From Paracoccus alcaliphilus (GTDB taxonomy: Bacteria > Pseudomonadota > Alphaproteobacteria > Rhodobacterales > Rhodobacteraceae): DNA of 64,000 nucleotides. The DNA is taken from NCBI RefSeq assembly GCF_028553725.1, contig NZ_CP067124.1:496001-560000 (forward strand), in the 5' to 3' direction. The notes beneath the pieces were generated by a model. That model saw only the letters and a program-made list of their open reading frames with translations. It did no database searches and had not been told where the DNA came from. This document shows, in pieces, positions 8,689 to 16,996 of this stretch. The position numbers and the translations under genes were made by a program. The first letter of the stretch is position 1. Every line of letters begins with the position of its first letter.

Positions 8689-8924
8689 TTGCCGTTCTCG
8701 CTTCGCTCTGGCGGCGGGCACTCCCTTGGCTCACGCTGGCCGCCGCCATCCTCCTGTTCATCCTCGGTACGCGGCGAACCGGCGAGAAGGCCGGGCGCGC
8801 GGCCGAGCGGCTGGAAAACCTCGAAAGGACCAATCATGCACGTCAAAGGATGCTGGAAGCCGGGGCTGATCGCCCTCGGGATCGTGATGATCTTCTTGAG
8901 CGGCTGCGCGAGGGCGGCTTCTGA
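8685..8924 (+). CDS. Inner-membrane spanin (Rz-like)
   Basis: The 79-residue protein has an N-terminal membrane helix (residues 11-27, RALPWLTLAAAILLFILG) followed by a charged helix (ERLENLERTNHARQRMLE), the layout of phage Rz-type i-spanins. It starts inside the endolysin stop codon (ATGA). Its 3' part overlaps an out-of-frame lipoprotein gene, as in classical Rz/Rz1 pairs. I-spanins join the outer-membrane partner through the periplasm and fuse the two membranes in the last step of lysis. The call rests on topology and gene arrangement rather than sequence identity. Confidence 0.75.
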   Translation: MIAVLASLWRRALPWLTLAAAILLFILGTRRTGEKAGRAAERLENLERTNHARQRMLEAGADRPRDRDDLLERLREGGF

Positions 8925-9075
8925 CCACGCCGCCTGCCCGCCCGTGGTCGAATACCCGGCAGAGTTCCAGCAGCGCGCGGCGGCCGAGGTCCATGCGCTG
9001 CCGCCCGGGTCGGCGGTTGAAGGGATGTTGGCCGATTATCACGTCATGCGGCGGCAGGCAGCAGCTTGCAGGTGA
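8836..9075 (+). CDS. Outer-membrane lipoprotein spanin (Rz1-like)
   Basis: This 79-residue frame overlaps the last 89 bases of the Rz-like gene in the +1 frame. It starts at ATG with GAAAGGACC upstream and begins with a lipoprotein signal ending FLSGC, which makes Cys24 the lipidated residue. A short mature domain (ACPPVVEYPAEFQQRAAAE) follows with two further cysteines. The overlap plus lipobox identifies an o-spanin. The protein is longer than minimal Rz1 proteins and only partly embedded in Rz. It closes the recognisable prophage block. Confidence 0.78.
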   Translation: MHVKGCWKPGLIALGIVMIFLSGCARAASDHAACPPVVEYPAEFQQRAAAEVHALPPGSAVEGMLADYHVMRRQAAACR

Positions 9076-9333
9076 AGGTTGCCTTCGGGCGCGCTCCCCC
9101 TCGACTGGCATCCCAAATCCAAGCCGAGCGGCAGCGCACCCGTCAAACATCGCAAGTGTCCAGTCTCACGGCACACCTGCGCGGTCGGCAATATATGGGC
9201 CGACCATGGTGAGCTCCGAACGGGTTCGCCGCCATTCCCACCGCCGCGCTTGATCCGGCCCACCGTCCGGCGTCTCCCGCGGTCCCCGCGCTTGTCGGGT
9301 CCGGGTCCCCATCATCCGCGAACAATTCGCCCG

Positions 9334-10269
9334 CTATTCTTCCCTATTGTCCTCGTTTTTCGGAGGCGCACCCGGCCGGGACAGGCCCGCCACGATTTGC
9401 TTGAGCTCGCCGAGAATTTCGCCGTGGTTCTTTTCGAGGTAGCGGATGAGACGATCATTCGTGAGGAGCCGTTCGACATAGCGACCTGCCACGACAAGAC
9501 GCAGGTGATCGGGGCCAAGCGTCTCCTCGATCAGCTTGATGTTCTTTTGCAGGCTGGCCATTTCCGCCTTCATGCGCTCGGCTTGCTCACGGGTCACGCC
9601 GACAGGCTCTTTCTTCGAGGCCGGATCGACAAGGTCGTCGGCATCGGTCGCGGCCAGAATGGCTTCGGTATAAGCCACGGTGTAATTGTTCGCGGCGATC
9701 ATCAGTTCGGCCGCCTGAATCTGGCGCAAGGGCTTCATCTTGCGCAGGGACCGGAAACTGTTGACCGGGCAGTGTTTGGCCTTCAGGAGTTCCGCCGCCT
9801 CGGGGCAAATACCGTTCAGAAGGGTCCGCTTTCGCCGGATCAGCGCCAAATCCACATTCAGAGCAGCAGCGATACGGGCCTCGGGCACGCCGCGCTCGAT
9901 GGCGCGCAGGATCATCTTGTGTTCCTGGATCGTGGCGAGGCGGCTGATGCGCTTGTTATAGGTAAAGGATTCGTCGTCGGTAGCGACCAGGCAGGTGACG
10001 ACGTCCGCGGCCATTTCCTTCAGGACGTGCAGCCGAACATGGCCGTCGAGCAGGATGAACGTGCCATCCTGACCAGGAGCGCGCGCAACCACGAGCGGTT
10101 CGATCAAGCCGGCCTCGCGGATCGATGCGGCGATCTGCGCATATTTCTGGCTCTTGGGAACCGTAATCGGCAGTTGCTTGACCGGCAGGATGGCAGCAAC
10201 CGGAATCTGTTGCAGGACTGGCTCGAATCCCGGCCCCTTGGGCGGGGGCATTTTGCCCATATGTGTCAT
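9334..10269 (-). CDS. RepB/ParB-like protein with RepB C-terminal domain
   Basis: This 311-residue protein has a ParB N-terminal nuclease/CTPase-like region (SIREAGLIEPLVVAR, then FILLDGHVRLHVLKE, around residues 45-85). It continues with a domain resembling the plasmid RepB C-terminal family (ICPEAAELLKAKHCPVNSFRSL). A lysine-rich helical tail ends the protein. Its ATG overlaps the stop of the upstream ParB-like gene (ATGA), so it is the last gene of a three-gene minus-strand operon with the serine recombinase. True RepB works with RepA at parS-like sites, but no RepA or replication gene is nearby. A role in recombinase function or element maintenance is therefore as likely as plasmid partition. 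Confidence 0.82.
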   Translation of the reverse strand: MTHMGKMPPPKGPGFEPVLQQIPVAAILPVKQLPITVPKSQKYAQIAASIREAGLIEPLVVARAPGQDGTFILLDGHVRLHVLKEMAADVVTCLVATDDESFTYNKRISRLATIQEHKMILRAIERGVPEARIAAALNVDLALIRRKRTLLNGICPEAAELLKAKHCPVNSFRSLRKMKPLRQIQAAELMIAANNYTVAYTEAILAATDADDLVDPASKKEPVGVTREQAERMKAEMASLQKNIKLIEETLGPDHLRLVVAGRYVERLLTNDRLIRYLEKNHGEILGELKQIVAGLSRPGAPPKNEDNREE

Positions 10270-11159
10270 GTCCGTGGTTCCTTCAGCCCCTCGACCACCA
10301 TGCGCGGCAGGGAATCGAGTCCCTCGGCGCGAAGCAGGGTCAGAAAATTCTCATCGTTGAGCAGGGACTGAAACGCTGCGTCAAGAAACAGCAGGCTGCC
10401 GCGCGTTGACTGCGCCCTGCGGATCATGTCCTGCTGGCGCTCTGCCTCGATACGATAGGCGCGGACCAGCGCCGCCGAGCTCATCCGAACCCCGGATCGC
10501 TTGGTGCGCGTGGCACCTTTTTTCCTGCCATGCCGGTGGCGCAGTTCCACCAGCCGCCGTGCTTCCAGCAGCTTCTTGCCCCGCAACTCACCCGAGGCAT
10601 AAGCTGCCTCCAGCGCCTTCTGCACATCCTTCTCTTCGGCCCGGGTGATATACAGTGCGACGCTGAGGGGCATCTGGCCGGTCTCGACCGCGATCAGCAA
10701 TCGCTCCTCGCCGTTGGCGATCAACTCGCCGATTTCGTGGACATAGGACTGTGACAATCCTGTCTTTTCGGCAATCTGGATATCCGAACATCCCCGGTCG
10801 CGAAGAACCACGATGTCCTGCATGAGTTCCAGCGGTCGTTGCTGGCGGCGGGCGATGTTCTCGATCACGCTGCGCAGTAGCCGTTCGACCTCGTTTGCAT
10901 CCACGACGATGGCCGGGATATGGGTTTCGCCGAGGGCAACATAGGCCTCCATCCGCCCCTGACCGCACACCAGGCTATAGGTATCTCCTGACCCAGTGTC
11001 ATCCCGCGCGACGGTGATCGGCTTCTTCAGCCCCACCTTGCCGATACTGTCCACCAGCGCACGAAAGGTCTTTTCCGACCGCTCGCGAGGATTTTCCACT
11101 GTAATCGCTGCAATCGGGATGATCCGCACCTCACCGCGGGGCTCACACTCGCTCACCAT
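10266..11159 (-). CDS. ParB-like nuclease-domain protein with HTH
   Basis: The 297-residue protein starts at the ATG at 11159, whose bases overlap the 3' end of the recombinase gene by 7. Residues 9-30 (RIIPIAAITVENPRERS) and 55-75 (YSLVCGQGRMEAYVALG) are ParB N-terminal motifs. A helix-turn-helix follows (DIQIAEKTGLSQSYVHEIGELI, around residues 125-147), as in ParB/Spo0J proteins. The C-terminal third is basic. This is a different subfamily from the next gene, so the operon encodes two unlike ParB proteins. Their tight coupling to the recombinase suggests one functional unit. Confidence 0.82.
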   Translation of the reverse strand: MVSECEPRGEVRIIPIAAITVENPRERSEKTFRALVDSIGKVGLKKPITVARDDTGSGDTYSLVCGQGRMEAYVALGETHIPAIVVDANEVERLLRSVIENIARRQQRPLELMQDIVVLRDRGCSDIQIAEKTGLSQSYVHEIGELIANGEERLLIAVETGQMPLSVALYITRAEEKDVQKALEAAYASGELRGKKLLEARRLVELRHRHGRKKGATRTKRSGVRMSSAALVRAYRIEAERQQDMIRRAQSTRGSLLFLDAAFQSLLNDENFLTLLRAEGLDSLPRMVVEGLKEPRT

Positions 11160-12730
11160 GGCGCCACCTCGGAAACGGACACGCGGCGGGCCATGTCGAA
11201 GAAGAAATCCAGCGTCTCGAATCGAAATGCGTCCAGCATCAGGCCATTCTCCTCTGCAAGCCCCAGAGGTTTGCTCCGCATCTCGAATTGGGGCAGCAGG
11301 TAATAGTCGAGCGCGTCGGTATTTGTGCGGTCCATCCGGATGGCGATGGTGATGTCCGGCGCGAGGCCGGTGTCGAAGCGGATCTTCCAGCGCAAGCTGC
11401 CCGAGGAGGTTTCCCGACAGCGGGCGACGACAACGGATGCCGTGAATTCGCCGTTGATCGTCAGCAGGTCCGTCACAGGATTTCTGTCCACGGCACCACC
11501 AAGCCGGGTGATTTCGTGGATCACGCGCTCGATCTCGTTGCCGTGAAATTGCCGCAACAGGCGGTTGGCTTCGATGTAGCGATAGTCGCGATCCGGGGTG
11601 AACCCGACAAGGGAATAGGCCCGGAGCAGGCTGCCGAAGCGATGGGCATAGGCGCCGCTGGAGGGCATGCCGTTCGCCTCGTCGATCACCAGCCCCGAGA
11701 TGTAGCCATGGCGCTGGAAGAGCCGGGTGAGCCGATCCAGCATCTCGTCGTCGGAAAAGCGACGGTTGCGCGCCGCGATGATCGCCTGCACCTTCTGGAA
11801 CTGCTTCGGCTCGACGATGGCCTCGAAGGCGCCATTCGAACGGATCCACATCTCCGGACCGTTGGCGACCCGCTTGCGTTTCAATTTGAACGAGCGTCGG
11901 TTGTAGACGTTGTTGCCGATGTATTTCTCATTGGTCAGGATCTGGCGGACGGTCGCACGTGTCCAGGCCCGCCCGAGATCGGTGAGGATGCCACGTTCGT
12001 TCAGATCGGTCGCGATTTCGCTTTCCGTCCGGCCCTGCTTCAGGAACCGGCGGTAGATCCAGCGCACAGTCTGAACCTCCTCGTCTGGTCCGGGAACAAG
12101 GACGACGCGATCTGTCTGAAGGCTCTTGTGCTCACCGCGCTTCAGCTCGGCCTTCACCTCGCCACGTTCATTGAGCAGGGCGCGGCGCAACCCGAAACCG
12201 GCCGGTCCTCCCTGACGATAACCGAGTTCAATCAGGCGGCATTGACCTGCAAAGACCTTGACCGACAACTCGCGGCTGTATTCTCCAGCCATGGCGCGCT
12301 TGACGCTCTTGATGATGGTCGAATTTGGTGATCCGTCGTTTTCGAATTGTTCCGCGCAATATGCGACCTGCATCCCCGCCTTGCGGCAGCGGTATTCATA
12401 ATAGGCCGACTCGTCCGTGTCCTGAAATCGCCCCCAGCGTGTGACGTCATAGACGAGGATCACGCTGAATTCGGCTACGCCGGATTCAACGTCGGAAATC
12501 ATCTGTTGCAAGGCCATCCTGCCGCCGATGATCAGTCCGCTTTTCGCATCATCCGAATAGGTTTTGACAATTCTGATCCCGCGCCGCTCGGCGTATTCGC
12601 GAATGGTCTGTGCCTGGTTCTGGGTTGAATATTGCTGATGCTCGGTCGACATCCGGACATATTCCGCAGCAAACAGTTGCTCGGGCGCGTCCGCCAATTC
12701 TCCAGATGAAGGTGTCCTTGCCCGAGCCAC
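11153..12730 (-). CDS. Large serine recombinase
   Basis: The 525-residue protein begins with a resolvase/invertase catalytic domain. EYVRMSTEHQQYS contains the nucleophilic serine, and YDVTRWGRFQDTDES is the second active-site block. A Recombinase domain follows (PAGFGLRRALL, then GRAWTRATVRQILTNEKYIGNNVYNR). Unlike the recombinase at 23261 it has no obvious cysteine zinc ribbon, and its C-terminal 200 residues are of unfamiliar type. The GTG start has GGGAGG upstream. It is the first gene of an operon with two ParB-like genes. Serine recombinases of this size integrate or excise mobile elements. Confidence 0.88.
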   Translation of the reverse strand: MARARTPSSGELADAPEQLFAAEYVRMSTEHQQYSTQNQAQTIREYAERRGIRIVKTYSDDAKSGLIIGGRMALQQMISDVESGVAEFSVILVYDVTRWGRFQDTDESAYYEYRCRKAGMQVAYCAEQFENDGSPNSTIIKSVKRAMAGEYSRELSVKVFAGQCRLIELGYRQGGPAGFGLRRALLNERGEVKAELKRGEHKSLQTDRVVLVPGPDEEVQTVRWIYRRFLKQGRTESEIATDLNERGILTDLGRAWTRATVRQILTNEKYIGNNVYNRRSFKLKRKRVANGPEMWIRSNGAFEAIVEPKQFQKVQAIIAARNRRFSDDEMLDRLTRLFQRHGYISGLVIDEANGMPSSGAYAHRFGSLLRAYSLVGFTPDRDYRYIEANRLLRQFHGNEIERVIHEITRLGGAVDRNPVTDLLTINGEFTASVVVARCRETSSGSLRWKIRFDTGLAPDITIAIRMDRTNTDALDYYLLPQFEMRSKPLGLAEENGLMLDAFRFETLDFFFDMARRVSVSEVAPW

Positions 12731-12855
12731 GCCCGCCTCCCGATCAAATCACGCAGGCAGCGATGACCGAATGGCCCCACATCGTCCGTGTGGGCGCTGA
12801 TACGAACTGCCGCTTTGATGTCCTTTCCACCTGATTATCGGAAAGGACCGTGGCA

Positions 12856-13239
12856 ATGCGGGCGAAGATGGGCACAATTGTGCCGAAAAAGGGCACAACT
12901 GTGCAGATCCAAGCGGATCGAGCCCGGTATCGCGAGGCTGTCGCTGCCGCCCTCCGCACAGAACTGGGCCAGACCCATCAGGCCATCAAGACGGCGATGC
13001 GCTGGACAGGCGCAAGTGAACGCGCCGTAAAATACTGGCTTTCCGGAGAGCGGGGACCGAGCGGCGAGCATCTGATCGCGCTGGCCCAACACTCCGACAT
13101 GGTGCTGGTGACCATTCTGGCCATGGCCAATCGGCTGACGGATGGCCAGCATAGATGTGCAAGTTGCCCCGATCGGCTTCTCGTGTTGCAAATCCCCGGA
13201 CAGAAACAGAAATCGTCAGAGGATCTGCAATGCCGATGA
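12856..13239 (+). CDS. Small HTH-type DNA-binding protein
   Basis: Up to 127 residues. The core, LGQTHQAIKTAMRWTGASERAVKYWLSG, reads as a helix-turn-helix, and GPSGEHLIALAQHSDMVLVTIL follows, a pattern seen in small regulators of alphaproteobacterial mobile elements. The start is uncertain. ATG 12856 follows AAAGGA, but the first 15 codons are made of the tandem palindromes at 12871-12904. A GTG at 12901 with AAAAAGGG upstream would place these repeats outside the gene as operators. It diverges from the recombinase-ParB operon and is the obvious candidate to regulate it. Confidence 0.65.
   Translation: MRAKMGTIVPKKGTTVQIQADRARYREAVAAALRTELGQTHQAIKTAMRWTGASERAVKYWLSGERGPSGEHLIALAQHSDMVLVTILAMANRLTDGQHRCASCPDRLLVLQIPGQKQKSSEDLQCR
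12871..12904. promoter_or_regulatory. Tandem palindromic operators
   Basis: GGCACAATTGTGCC (12871-12884) is a perfect palindrome. A second copy with identical arms, GCACA-AC-TGTGC, lies at 12893-12904. Their centres are 21 bp apart, two helical turns, so two dimers would bind on one face. They sit at the 5' end of the HTH gene in the divergent region facing the recombinase operon. Confidence 0.65.
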
Positions 13240-13415
13240 TGACGGATCCTCTTTGTCACCAGTCTGCCCTCCCACTTCGTCGTCAAACTTCCTTGATAGC
13301 AGACCACTGACGGCAAGCCTTCTTGATGACGAAATTCTCACTTATTCTGTTGCCAACGCAGTTAGGGGTGACTAGCTTGACATCAACCCCTCTTGACGAC
13401 AGAATCGGCGCGAAT

Positions 13416-14549
13416 ATGGCCACCAAACCCTATGATCTGACAGACGCAGCGACCTATCATGCCGGCGCCTTTCCCCCCGCCACACTTGATTACGAGGCTG
13501 TTCTTGGGCCGTTGGAAGAGGCTGCGGCCTCGCTTGCACGATACGATACCAAGATGTCGGGGATGGTTAACGGCGAGTTGTTCCTCACACCCCTTCGGCG
13601 TCAGGATGCCGTCACCTCGTCCCGAATGGAGGGAACGATTTCGACCATCGAGGAACTCTATCGCCTGGAGGCAGAAGAGGACGCGGGTAGCGTCGATCCC
13701 TATCGGGAAGCGCGCAACGACGATATCGAGACCTACCTCTATTCCCGCGCCCTCCGGAATGCCCAGCAAGCGCTCGCCGAGGGCGCGCCGCTTGGTGAAC
13801 ACCTGATCAGAACCGCACATCAGCAGCTTCTCTCCTTTGGTCGTGGAGCCCGGAAAAGGCCCGGCAGCTACAAGGTCGAGCAGAACTACATCGGGGATGA
13901 GAAGCGCGGAAAAATTCATTATGTGCCGATCGCTCCAGAGCACTTGGCGCCCGCCATGACCGATCTGGTCCGGTTCATGAACGAAAGCGCGATGCGACCT
14001 CTGATCCGCACGGCCATCGCGCATGTAGAGTTCGAAGCCTTGCACCCTTTCGAGGACGGTAATGGCCGGATCGGCCGGATGCTGATCACGCTGATGCTGT
14101 GGAAGCTCGGGATCCTGAGCCAGCCAAACTTCTTCGTGTCAGGTTACTTCGAAGCCAACAAGGACGAGTATATCGAACGGATGCGCGCCGTCTCGACGAC
14201 AGGCGACTGGACCGGCTGGGTGGTCTTCTTCCTCCAGGCGATGCACGAGCAGGCCACGGTCAACATCCAGACCGCCGATGCGATTTTCCATCTCCACACC
14301 GAGATGCGGGAGCGGTTCCGCGAGGTGCTGAATTCGCAGTTCCATGACCAGGCGCTGGATTTCGTGTTCGCGAGCCCGGTGTTCCGCAACGACCGTTTCG
14401 TGGATCGATCGGGGATCCCGGCATCTTCGGCACGTGCCCTGTCGAGGCGGCTTGTCGAAGCAGGCCTACTGCGCACCATGGAGCCGGCAGCAGGTCGTCG
14501 AGCCGCGCTTTACGCATTCGATCCCCTCCTCGACCTGCTGAAGGTCTGA
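13416..14549 (+). CDS. Fic-family AMPylase-type protein
   Basis: The 377-residue protein carries the Fic motif HPFEDGNGRIGR at about residue 210. An N-terminal inhibitory-helix motif SSRMEG at about residue 68 marks it as a class II Fic protein with built-in autoinhibition. A DUF4172-like N-terminal segment precedes and a winged-helix-like C-terminus (SGIPASSARALSRRLVEAGLL) follows. Class II Fic enzymes transfer AMP from ATP to hydroxyl side chains of target proteins. No antitoxin partner is needed and none is adjacent. ATG 13416 was chosen over an upstream in-frame start at 13323 because family members begin near MATKPYDL. It stands alone beside the recombinase island, probably as cargo. Confidence 0.88.
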   Translation: MATKPYDLTDAATYHAGAFPPATLDYEAVLGPLEEAAASLARYDTKMSGMVNGELFLTPLRRQDAVTSSRMEGTISTIEELYRLEAEEDAGSVDPYREARNDDIETYLYSRALRNAQQALAEGAPLGEHLIRTAHQQLLSFGRGARKRPGSYKVEQNYIGDEKRGKIHYVPIAPEHLAPAMTDLVRFMNESAMRPLIRTAIAHVEFEALHPFEDGNGRIGRMLITLMLWKLGILSQPNFFVSGYFEANKDEYIERMRAVSTTGDWTGWVVFFLQAMHEQATVNIQTADAIFHLHTEMRERFREVLNSQFHDQALDFVFASPVFRNDRFVDRSGIPASSARALSRRLVEAGLLRTMEPAAGRRAALYAFDPLLDLLKV

Positions 14550-14659
14550 CGGAGCCATTCTGCGCCGCCCGCTGCCGTTGAATATCGGCGGCTGCGGCTG
14601 GATACCGTTTTTCTGTCTCGGTGTTGATGTGGCGTTGATGTAACCTGCGAACGCAGAAA

Positions 14660-14679
14660 GCCCCGCTTGGGTGCGGGGC
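14660..14679 (+). terminator. Hairpin downstream of the Fic gene
   Basis: GCCCCGC and GCGGGGC pair with a 6-base loop about 110 bases after the Fic stop. T-rich sequence follows only after about 10 bases, so termination is probable but not textbook. A similar hairpin precedes the matching 13-mer at 24930. Confidence 0.5.
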
Positions 14680-14706
14680 GTAAGGCGTTGTATTCTTTGA
14701 TGTTTT

Positions 14707-14719
14707 TGGTTGCGGGGGC
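14707..14719 (+). repeat. 13-bp att-like repeat, copy 1 (initiator-tRNA 3'-end-like)
   Basis: TGGTTGCGGGGGC is identical to 24930-24942. Read on the minus strand it equals the last 13 bases of a typical initiator tRNA (GCCCCCGCAACCA). The flanks differ between copies. It may be a recombination core left by an element integrating at a tRNA-fMet gene. Confidence 0.5.
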
Positions 14720-14815
14720 GCACAACCACCGTAACCTACCTGAGCTCAGATGCGCCGTTTAATTTTCCCCTCACCATAACATCAGCATCCGGGGCGCAGT
14801 ATAGGCTATCCCGGC

Positions 14816-14871
14816 TTTGTTGCGCAAATGGCTGACGGGATTCATCTTGCGAATCCAGTGTGCTAGGACGT
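14816..14871. mobile_element. IS5-family left-end remnant
   Basis: About 55 bases beginning GGCTTTGTTGCGCAAA match, with few differences, the left end of the intact IS5 element at 51542. The match includes the internal GATTC/GAATC inverted repeat and GTGCTAG. No coding sequence of this copy remains. Confidence 0.7.
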
Positions 14872-14926
14872 GTTGACAAAAGGGGTTCCAGCGGTCGGCA
14901 TCCTGTGATTCAAGCTCATCTCTGCT

Positions 14927-15110
14927 TTGGAGATGATCTTGGCACGCAACCTGATATCCGACGATGAGTGGGCCTTTTTCGCGGGTTTCATTCGTGCCGT
15001 CAGGCACCCGAATGGGCGCAAGGCCTCCAACCATCGGCTTGTTCTGGATGGTATTTTCTGGATTGCAAGGACTGGCGCGCCGTGGCGGGACTTGCCCGTG
15101 ATCAGCCCCA
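14927..15110 (+). pseudogene. IS5-family (IS427-like) transposase, N-terminal fragment
   Basis: The frame encodes about 60 residues, including LISDDEWAFFAGFIRAV and GIFWIARTGAPWRDLP, which is the N-terminus of the two-frame IS5/IS427-group transposases. The homology ends abruptly near 15110, where an IS3-family element begins, so the rest was lost through that insertion or a later deletion. No DDE residues remain and the fragment cannot be active. Confidence 0.75.
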
Positions 15111-15132
15111 CTTGAGTGGTCCATTTTAAAAG

Positions 15133-15952
15133 TTAGTGCATCGCCGGTCTTTGGTCCATCGGAAGGATGGTTTCCGGGGCTGGCGGGCGATAGCCCAATG
15201 CGCTGTGTGGTCGTTTCGTGTTGTAGTGCTTCCTCCATTGCTCGATCAGTATTTGTGCCTCGCGGAGGCTGTAGAAGACTTCTCCATTCAGCATTTCATC
15301 GCGGAAGCGGGCGTTAAAGCTCTCGCAATAACCATTCTCCCAGGGCGATCCGGGCTCGATGTAAGCCGTTTTTGCACCGACGGCGCTGATCCAGTCCCGA
15401 ACGGCTTGGGCGATGAACTCCGGGCCATTGTCGGAGCGGATGAAGGCGGGAACGCCGCGCAAGATGAACAGGTCGGTCAGTGCATCGATCACATCTGTTG
15501 AGTTCAACTTGCGCCGCACCCTGATCGTCAGGCATTCGCGGCTGAATTCATCAAGGATGTTCAGCGTTCGAAACACCTTGCCGTCATCGGTGCGGCAATG
15601 AACAAAATCATACGACCAGACATGATCCCGGTATTCCGGCCGCAACCGGATACAGGATCCGTCATTCAGCCACAACCGGCCCTTCTTTGGTTGCCTCGAT
15701 GGCACTTTCAGCCCCTCCCGCCGCCACAAGCGCTCGACCCGCTTGTCGTTCACCTGCCATCCGGCATCCCGCAACAGAGCCGCAATCCGACGATAGCCAT
15801 AGCGGCCATATTGTCGGGCCAGTTCGATCATGTCGGCGACCAGGCGATCTTCATCCGCTCGCCCTTGCGGCAACTTGCGCTGCGTGGAGCGATGCTGGCG
15901 CAGCACCTGGCAGGCCCGACGCTCGGAAACGCCCAACTCACCCCGGACATGG
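15133..15952 (-). pseudogene. IS3-family transposase OrfB, 5'-truncated
   Basis: About 270 residues of an IS3-family DDE transposase. The integrase core contains WSYDFVHCRTDDG (first Asp), FIRSDNGPEFIAQA (second Asp) and PWENGYCESFNARFRDE (Glu). The upstream part begins at [18 protein letters not shown], usually the start of OrfB. OrfA and the right terminal repeat are missing because the sequence joins a group II intron fragment at about 15952. The apparent first residues of the open frame (MGKRLPSPV) come from intron DNA read out of frame. Catalytic residues are intact, but without OrfA and both ends the element is not mobile alone. Confidence 0.82.
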
Positions 15953-16157
15953 ACAGGCGATGGAAGTCGCTTTCCCAAATCGGCTCCATGGCCATCAGCA
16001 TGGCGCGCTGGACAATGCGGTCTGTCAGGGTCGGTATACCCAGTGGTCGTAGCTTGCCATTGGCTTTCGGGATATAGATTCGCTTGACCGGCTTCGGGCG
16101 ATAGGTGCCTTTCAGCAGGTTTGTCCGCAGGTCGGCCAGATGGCGATCCAGGCCTCG
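15953..16157 (-). pseudogene. Group II intron reverse transcriptase fragment
   Basis: The minus-strand frame, not an ORF of its own, reads [40 protein letters not shown] and [19 protein letters not shown]. These are the first reverse-transcriptase blocks of group II intron maturases (LtrA-like). About 67 residues remain. One side is cut by the IS3 transposase and the other joins the phage tail gene at about 16157. The catalytic YADD region and the intron RNA domains are absent. Confidence 0.8.
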
Positions 16158-16891
16158 CCGTTGATCGCCTGCGTCACCAGCGTCTGGTCGGCGAAGCGCA
16201 CCTCGATCCGGCCGGTGAGCGCGGCGATGGACGGATCCGCCCCGTCGATGCGGCCGTCGCTGCGGATCGTCTCGATCCGGTCGAGGTTGTTGGCATAGGT
16301 GATCTCGGCCGAGACCACGTTGCCGAGTGCCGTGCCATTTCGGCTGATCGCACCGTTGAAATGGCCGAAACGCTTCAGCTCCAGCGCGGCCGGCGTTCCG
16401 GCGCTGGTGGTTGTGCCGACCGTCTCGCCCTGCGCCACCAGCCGCGCCGTGGCGGTGAGCAGGCCAGATCTCTGCATCTGCCAGGTGACCTGGTCGAGCA
16501 CGCAGCCGGAATACATCGCATAGCGCGGCACCTCGGGCATGCCGGTCTCGATCGACATGCTGGGCAGCGTCCAGGAGCCCGACTGGAACTCGTGGCTGTA
16601 CGGGGCCTCCACACCGGTGGTCGTCGGTGTTCCGAAGGCCGCCTTCAGCCAGAAGCCGAAGGCCTCGGCGTCGAGCGGCACCACGACATCGCCATCGGCC
16701 GTCACCGCGTCCTTGATCGGCGCCAGTGGATCGCGGCCGTAGCCGAGAAGCTCCGAGTTCAGCAGCGGCTGCTCCGCGCCGAGCGAGGTGCTGGCGAAGG
16801 GCATGCGGGTGAAGCCGCTCGCGGGCGGCGTTCCATAGGTCGTCTCGAACGCAAGCGCCATCAGCGCCCGCGCCCCTTGGGCTCGTGCCAT
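16158..16891 (-). pseudogene. Phage tail tube protein, C-terminally truncated
   Basis: This begins at ATG 16891, with AAGGAGA upstream, and encodes about 245 residues of a phage tail tube protein ([20 protein letters not shown], then [17 protein letters not shown]). This family occurs in Rhodobacterales siphophage-like prophages. Homology stops at AINGEAW near 16157, where the group II intron fragment starts; the frame then terminates within foreign sequence at 16112. About 60 residues of the normal C-terminus seem lost. It belongs with the tail terminator gene at 17886-18308 on the same strand. Confidence 0.78.
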
Positions 16892-16996
16892 GGTGTTCTC
16901 CTTTCTCTGCCTCGCTGGGCGGATCACAAAAAGCGGCGTTGCTGCCGAGTTACGCTGGGCTTAGGCTGCACCCAACGGGCTGAGAGCAGAGCTGCT

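Noticed and set aside
1..9075. Considered as a true gene transfer agent cluster
   Set aside because: Endolysin, spanins and a toxin-antitoxin pair directly follow or interrupt the tail genes, which suits a prophage; capsid and packaging genes lie outside the window.
9079..10371. Plus-strand frame of 430 codons over the RepB-like gene
   Set aside because: Antisense to two coupled ParB-family genes with clear motifs.
14707..14719. tRNA-fMet gene
   Set aside because: Only 13 bases match the 3' end; no anticodon or D arm follows.
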